From G963667675 sp965197565 (GTDB lineage: Bacteria > Chloroflexota > Dehalococcoidia > Lucifugimonadales > UBA3495): a stretch of 64,000 bases of DNA. Of the stretch, positions 60,939-64,000 are shown piece after piece (position 1 is the stretch's first letter; every line of letters starts with the position of its first letter). The notes beneath the pieces are model-generated. The model searched no databases and was not told where the DNA came from. It saw nothing but the letters and a program-made list of their open reading frames with translations. The stretch covers positions 620,001-684,000 of the forward strand of contig CBDANK010000004.1 of assembly GCA_965197565.1 (NCBI GenBank). Direction: 5' to 3'. A program made the translations under genes and the position numbers.

Positions 60939-61459
60939 CGAAGTACAAGTCCCATTTGTTTCAATCTCCCCTTGGCTGGATTGGGCTTCTGGGCAGCGAA
61001 AAGGGGGTCCGCCGTTTGAGCCTAAAGCCTCTGCTGCAGGAGGTGTTGGAAGAGTTGGAGCCGGAGCTGGACCAGTCGGTCAACGATCCCGCTGCTTTCG
61101 CCGAGGAAGAAAGCTGTTTGGAAAGGTTTTTCCAGGGAGAGGCCGGAGCTTTGGATGACATCAAGTTGGACTTGTCGGACGCGCCTCCTTTCTTTAGCGC
61201 GGCGTGGCGGGCCTGTCGCAAAATACCGGCCGGCGAGACTAGGAGCTACTCCTGGCTGGCGGCGGAGGCGGGCAATCCCCGGGCGGTGCGCGCTGCCGGC
61301 CAAGCGATGGCCCGCAACCGGTTCTCACTGATCATACCGTGCCACCGGGTCATTGCCAGCGACGGCGGCCTGGGAGGCTACGGCGGCGGAGGACTAGGGG
61401 TCAAGGCGGAGCTTTTGAATCTTGAGGCAGGATCCAATTTTTCGGACAAACACAAGTAA
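60935..61459 (+). CDS. ogt: Methylated-DNA-protein-cysteine methyltransferase (Ogt-like)
   Basis: The 174-residue protein carries the acceptor motif IPCHRVIASDGGLGGYGGG with Cys136, a preceding RAAGQAMARNRF helix, and a helix-turn-helix segment (YSWLAAEAGNPRAVRAAG). It removes alkyl groups from O6 of guanine in a suicide reaction. The N-terminal domain is short and diverged, as in single-domain Ogt proteins. It starts within the transglutaminase-like stop (ATGA), though the function is unrelated. GGAGGAAG provides the ribosome site. Confidence 0.94.
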   Translation: MTKYKSHLFQSPLGWIGLLGSEKGVRRLSLKPLLQEVLEELEPELDQSVNDPAAFAEEESCLERFFQGEAGALDDIKLDLSDAPPFFSAAWRACRKIPAGETRSYSWLAAEAGNPRAVRAAGQAMARNRFSLIIPCHRVIASDGGLGGYGGGGLGVKAELLNLEAGSNFSDKHK

Positions 61460-61543
61460 TAATGACTTGCCGGACCGCTTCATCGCGCCGATAATGGGGT
61501 TCGTTGGCAAGTCTGGTCCTACTTGCCCCTTGAGGAGTTTGTC

Positions 61544-62422
61544 TTGGTAGAGGAGCCTCTGGTTTCGAACCAGCCACCGGAACGGTGGGCCGATGTGGGT
61601 GACTTGCGCATCCGCTACCTGGATTGGGGCGGCGACGGCCCCCCGGTAATAGCCCTTCATGGATTGGCCTCTTCCTGCCACTGGTACGACCTGATTGCGC
61701 CTCTGCTTTCCAAGGAATTCCGGATTATCGCCCCCGACCAGCGAGGGCACGGTAAGACTACCCAAGCGAGCAGCGGCTACGACTGGCCGACGCTGTCGAT
61801 GGATGTAGCCGGTCTGATGGACCGGCTGGGAATTCAACAGGCTCCGGTAATGGGACATTCGTGGGGAGGCCATGTAGCATCCTCCTTGGCGGCCCATCAC
61901 CCGGAGCGGGTGAGCAGACTGGTTATGATCGACGGCGGATACCTCGACGGACGGCTGAGCCACGACCAAAGCTGGGAGGGATTTTCCCAGGTGTTGCGTC
62001 CGCGAAACGTTTCGGGCACCCGCCAGGAGTTCTTGGAGCGGCTCAGCACCCAACTGGCCGATTGCTGGAGTGACGACTTGGCGCGGATCGTGCAGACTAT
62101 GGTCTATGAGGACGATGACGGCTTTATCCGGGACATACTTCACCCGGACAACCACGCCCAAGTAATCCGGACTATGTGGGACTATCCACCTTCCAGTGTC
62201 CTGCCAAAGGTAGTCTGCCCCGCTTTGATCGTTGCCGCAGGACCCTCGCCGGAAAGAGCGGCATCTCAGTTCGCCCAACTGCGCCAAGCAATGGTAGAGT
62301 CGGCGGAACAAAACCTGAGAGACGGCCGGTCCCACTGGATACCCGCCACAGTCCACGACATCGGGTACCACAAGCCGGTGGAGTTGGCTTCGGTAATTCG
62401 AGAATTTTTGTCGGCGGCATGA
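61544..62422 (+). CDS. Alpha/beta hydrolase
   Basis: The 292-residue protein is a typical alpha/beta-hydrolase: oxyanion segment ALHGLASSCHWYDLI, nucleophile elbow MGHSWGGHVA (Ser), an acidic residue before the last strands, and a His in the C-terminal part (ATVHDIGYHKP). It is close in form to esterases and C-C hydrolases. TTG 61544 has GAGGAG 7 bases before it and is preferred to TTG 61523. It follows ogt by 84 bases. The substrate is unknown. Confidence 0.88.
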   Translation: MVEEPLVSNQPPERWADVGDLRIRYLDWGGDGPPVIALHGLASSCHWYDLIAPLLSKEFRIIAPDQRGHGKTTQASSGYDWPTLSMDVAGLMDRLGIQQAPVMGHSWGGHVASSLAAHHPERVSRLVMIDGGYLDGRLSHDQSWEGFSQVLRPRNVSGTRQEFLERLSTQLADCWSDDLARIVQTMVYEDDDGFIRDILHPDNHAQVIRTMWDYPPSSVLPKVVCPALIVAAGPSPERAASQFAQLRQAMVESAEQNLRDGRSHWIPATVHDIGYHKPVELASVIREFLSAA

Positions 62423-62599
62423 CCGTTTATTCCCACCGCCTCTCCCAGTAGAGTGTTGCGGAGAGAGCCCGCCCTGACATGCGGTCTTCTCCTGTTTGCG
62501 TGTCCGCAGAAGCAAGCCATTAGCGATTCTCAGCCGTACAAGAACCTGGTCCGAGTATCCAAAAAAGGGAAAGATATTAATCCGGCATTGATATTAACG

Positions 62600-62628
62600 T
62601 TGACAGATTCGGGCGGCGGCGTTATTTT
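62600..62628 (+). promoter_or_regulatory. Sigma-70-type promoter for the radical SAM gene
   Basis: TTGACA (62600-62605) and TATTTT (62623-62628) are separated by 17 bases. The start would be near 62635, 20 bases before ATG 62655, and AAGGAGAAG lies in the leader. Just upstream, 62535-62566 (AAGAACCTGGTCCGAGTATC) is a fragment of the family A element core. Confidence 0.6.
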
Positions 62629-62654
62629 TAGGTTCCAAGGAGAAGATTAATTAT

Positions 62655-64000
62655 ATGAAAATAGAAAAGATCAGTTTCATCAGCCCCGAGTTGCCTTACT
62701 GGAACCTAGTTACTCACGCCGTATTTCCGGAGTATGGAATGCCTCTAGTGGCCACCATAGTAAGGAACGCCGGATATGACGTGAAAGCCTACGTGGAACA
62801 CATCGGTCCCATCCAATGGGACGAAGTGATGGAATCGGACGTGGTTTGCTTCCACACTTTCAGTTCCACCATGCCCAAGACCATCGAATACATCAACAAA
62901 ATCAAGGCCGTCCGCCCCGATATGCCCATAGTCATTGGAGGCACACACGCTTCGGTGATGTGCGAGGACACACTTCAATACTGCGACGTGGTGGTCCGCA
63001 AAGAAGGGGACGAGACGTTGCCTGAGCTTCTGAAGGAATGGCAGAACGGCGGCAACTTTAGCCGGATTTTGGGGATATCCTACTGGGAAAACGGCAAAGT
63101 CAAAAACAACCCCGACCGGCCCTTCGTCCAAGAATTTGAGACCATCCCTGACCTGGAACTGATCCACGGCTATATGAACTGGCCTAAATGGAAGCTGCTG
63201 AAGAACCTAAAAATGCGCTGGCAGCTTTTGCAGACCACTCGGGGTTGCCCCTACGACTGCTCTTTCTGCATCGCGCCCCGGGAATTGGGACGGGGTTACC
63301 GGCTGCGGAGTATCGACGCCATAATCGAGGACATCAAGTATCAGCAGAACCTGGTGGGCAGCAAGTACTTTTTCATTGTGGATAATCACTTTACAGTTAA
63401 ACGGGACCGCACCAAGGAGTTGCTCAACCGGATTATCGAAGAGAAAATTGACTGGTACGGCATCTGCTTCACCCGGATGGAAGTGGCCCGCGACAAGGAG
63501 TTGCTGGCCCTGCTGAAAAAGGCCAATATCAATACCCTTTACATGGGTCTGGAGTCTTTCGACAACGACGTTCTGAAGAAGCTGAACAAGGCTCAGACCC
63601 AGGAGGGGCTTCGCAAGTCGTTGGCGGCCATCAAAGCCCACGGGCTGAGGGTGCTGGGGTCTTTTGTGATGGGTTCCGATGCGGACACGGTGGAAACCAT
63701 CCGGGGCACCATCGACGCGGCTATTGAGGTCGACGTCGATTACGTGGCTCTCTTCCCATTGAGCGGGTACCCTGAGCTAAACTCCCCCAACATACCAATA
63801 GAGCGGTTCTTCCTGCCCAGTTGGGACCGGCTGGACGGCACTTTCGTAATGTTCTTGCCGAAACACATGAAACCCAGCACCCTGCAACGCGAGGTCAACC
63901 GGGCCTACAAGAAGTTCTACAGTCCCAAACAGGTCATGCGGCGGTTATTGAGCGGAGACATTTGGTGCGCCCTGAAGCGCATCGCTTACGGCTACTGGGC
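62655..64000 (+). CDS. B12-binding-type radical SAM protein (3' end cut by window)
   Basis: 448 codons are visible and the frame runs off the window. Residues 1 to about 150 form a Rossmann-type domain like the B12-binding domain (YGMPLVATIVRNAGYDVKAY; MPIVIGGTHASVMCEDTLQY) but without the DxHxxG cobalamin-His loop. The radical SAM core has TTRGCPYDCSFC with Cys198, Cys202 and Cys205, and continues with FFIVDNHFTVKRDRTKELL and TLYMGLESFDNDVLKKLNKA. Relatives act in methylation and lipid or pigment synthesis, such as hopanoid and bacteriochlorophyll modification. The exact reaction cannot be told from the part shown. Confidence 0.9.
   Translation, partial: MKIEKISFISPELPYWNLVTHAVFPEYGMPLVATIVRNAGYDVKAYVEHIGPIQWDEVMESDVVCFHTFSSTMPKTIEYINKIKAVRPDMPIVIGGTHASVMCEDTLQYCDVVVRKEGDETLPELLKEWQNGGNFSRILGISYWENGKVKNNPDRPFVQEFETIPDLELIHGYMNWPKWKLLKNLKMRWQLLQTTRGCPYDCSFCIAPRELGRGYRLRSIDAIIEDIKYQQNLVGSKYFFIVDNHFTVKRDRTKELLNRIIEEKIDWYGICFTRMEVARDKELLALLKKANINTLYMGLESFDNDVLKKLNKAQTQEGLRKSLAAIKAHGLRVLGSFVMGSDADTVETIRGTIDAAIEVDVDYVALFPLSGYPELNSPNIPIERFFLPSWDRLDGTFVMFLPKHMKPSTLQREVNRAYKKFYSPKQVMRRLLSGDIWCALKRIAYGYW

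Noticed and set aside
61394..62515. 373-residue minus-strand frame opposite the alpha/beta hydrolase
   Set aside because: The plus strand carries the full catalytic pattern of an alpha/beta hydrolase; the antisense product is low in helices and has no motif or ribosome site.

Overview
The window looks like chromosomal DNA of a Chloroflexota bacterium, most likely Dehalococcoidia or SAR202-like. This is inferred from the high G+C, the adjacent pair of giant multi-spanning membrane proteins of the Agl23-like/DUF2298 type, the abundance of TTG and GTG starts with AGGAGG ribosome sites, and the paralogous luciferase-like monooxygenases and amidohydrolases. There is no rRNA, tRNA, CRISPR array, phage or transposase gene.

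Layout. 0-0.6 kb: a RelE-type toxin and XRE antitoxin, the antitoxin cut by the window edge. 0.66-1.23 kb: three kinds of short non-coding repeat element side by side. 1.3-4 kb: a selenoprotein of the ArsC/Spx family read through an in-frame TGA, a HAD-like protein and mutL. 4-13 kb, minus strand: a metallo-beta-lactamase hydrolase, a Tat-signal mini-protein, an FAD oxidoreductase, a flippase-like protein and two very large membrane proteins, probably for surface glycosylation. 13.2-15.6 kb, minus strand: ftsY, rnc and, first in the operon, a second selenoprotein (DsbA/FrnE fold) with its own strong promoter. 15.9-18.5 kb: CCA-adding enzyme, a small zinc protein and a quinone-oxidoreductase-like dehydrogenase. 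18.5-27.2 kb, minus strand: small proteins, an OGG1-like glycosylase, a DinG helicase with an exonuclease domain, a PHP protein, a thioesterase, trmD and an amidohydrolase. 27.4-31.7 kb: a beta-propeller lipoprotein, a flavin-reductase-like protein, a CinA-nucleotidyltransferase fusion and a small zinc protein.

31.7-53.3 kb is a catabolic region. It carries a HyuA-HyuB fusion, three tandem arginase-fold proteins of which only the third keeps all metal ligands, a D-aminoacylase-like amidohydrolase behind a near-perfect sigma-70 promoter, a zinc alcohol dehydrogenase, two HbpS/GlcG-like proteins, two solute-binding lipoproteins without a transporter, twin luciferase-like monooxygenases, a RidA-like protein, a split ThDP decarboxylase and a dienelactone hydrolase. 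Together these suggest uptake and breakdown of amide-, guanidino- or lactam-type organic nitrogen and oxidation of the carbon skeletons, but the substrate cannot be read from the sequence.

53.4-64 kb: two thioredoxin-fold lipoproteins, a MoxR-DUF58-transglutaminase-Ogt operon in which the transglutaminase nucleophile is Ser instead of Cys, an alpha/beta hydrolase and a truncated B12-binding-type radical SAM protein. Intergenic gaps are filled with small inverted-repeat elements; the main family has at least eight copies, two of them flanked by 10-11 base direct repeats. The most notable observations are the two selenoproteins, each with a matching stem-loop just after the TGA, and the arginase-like trio.
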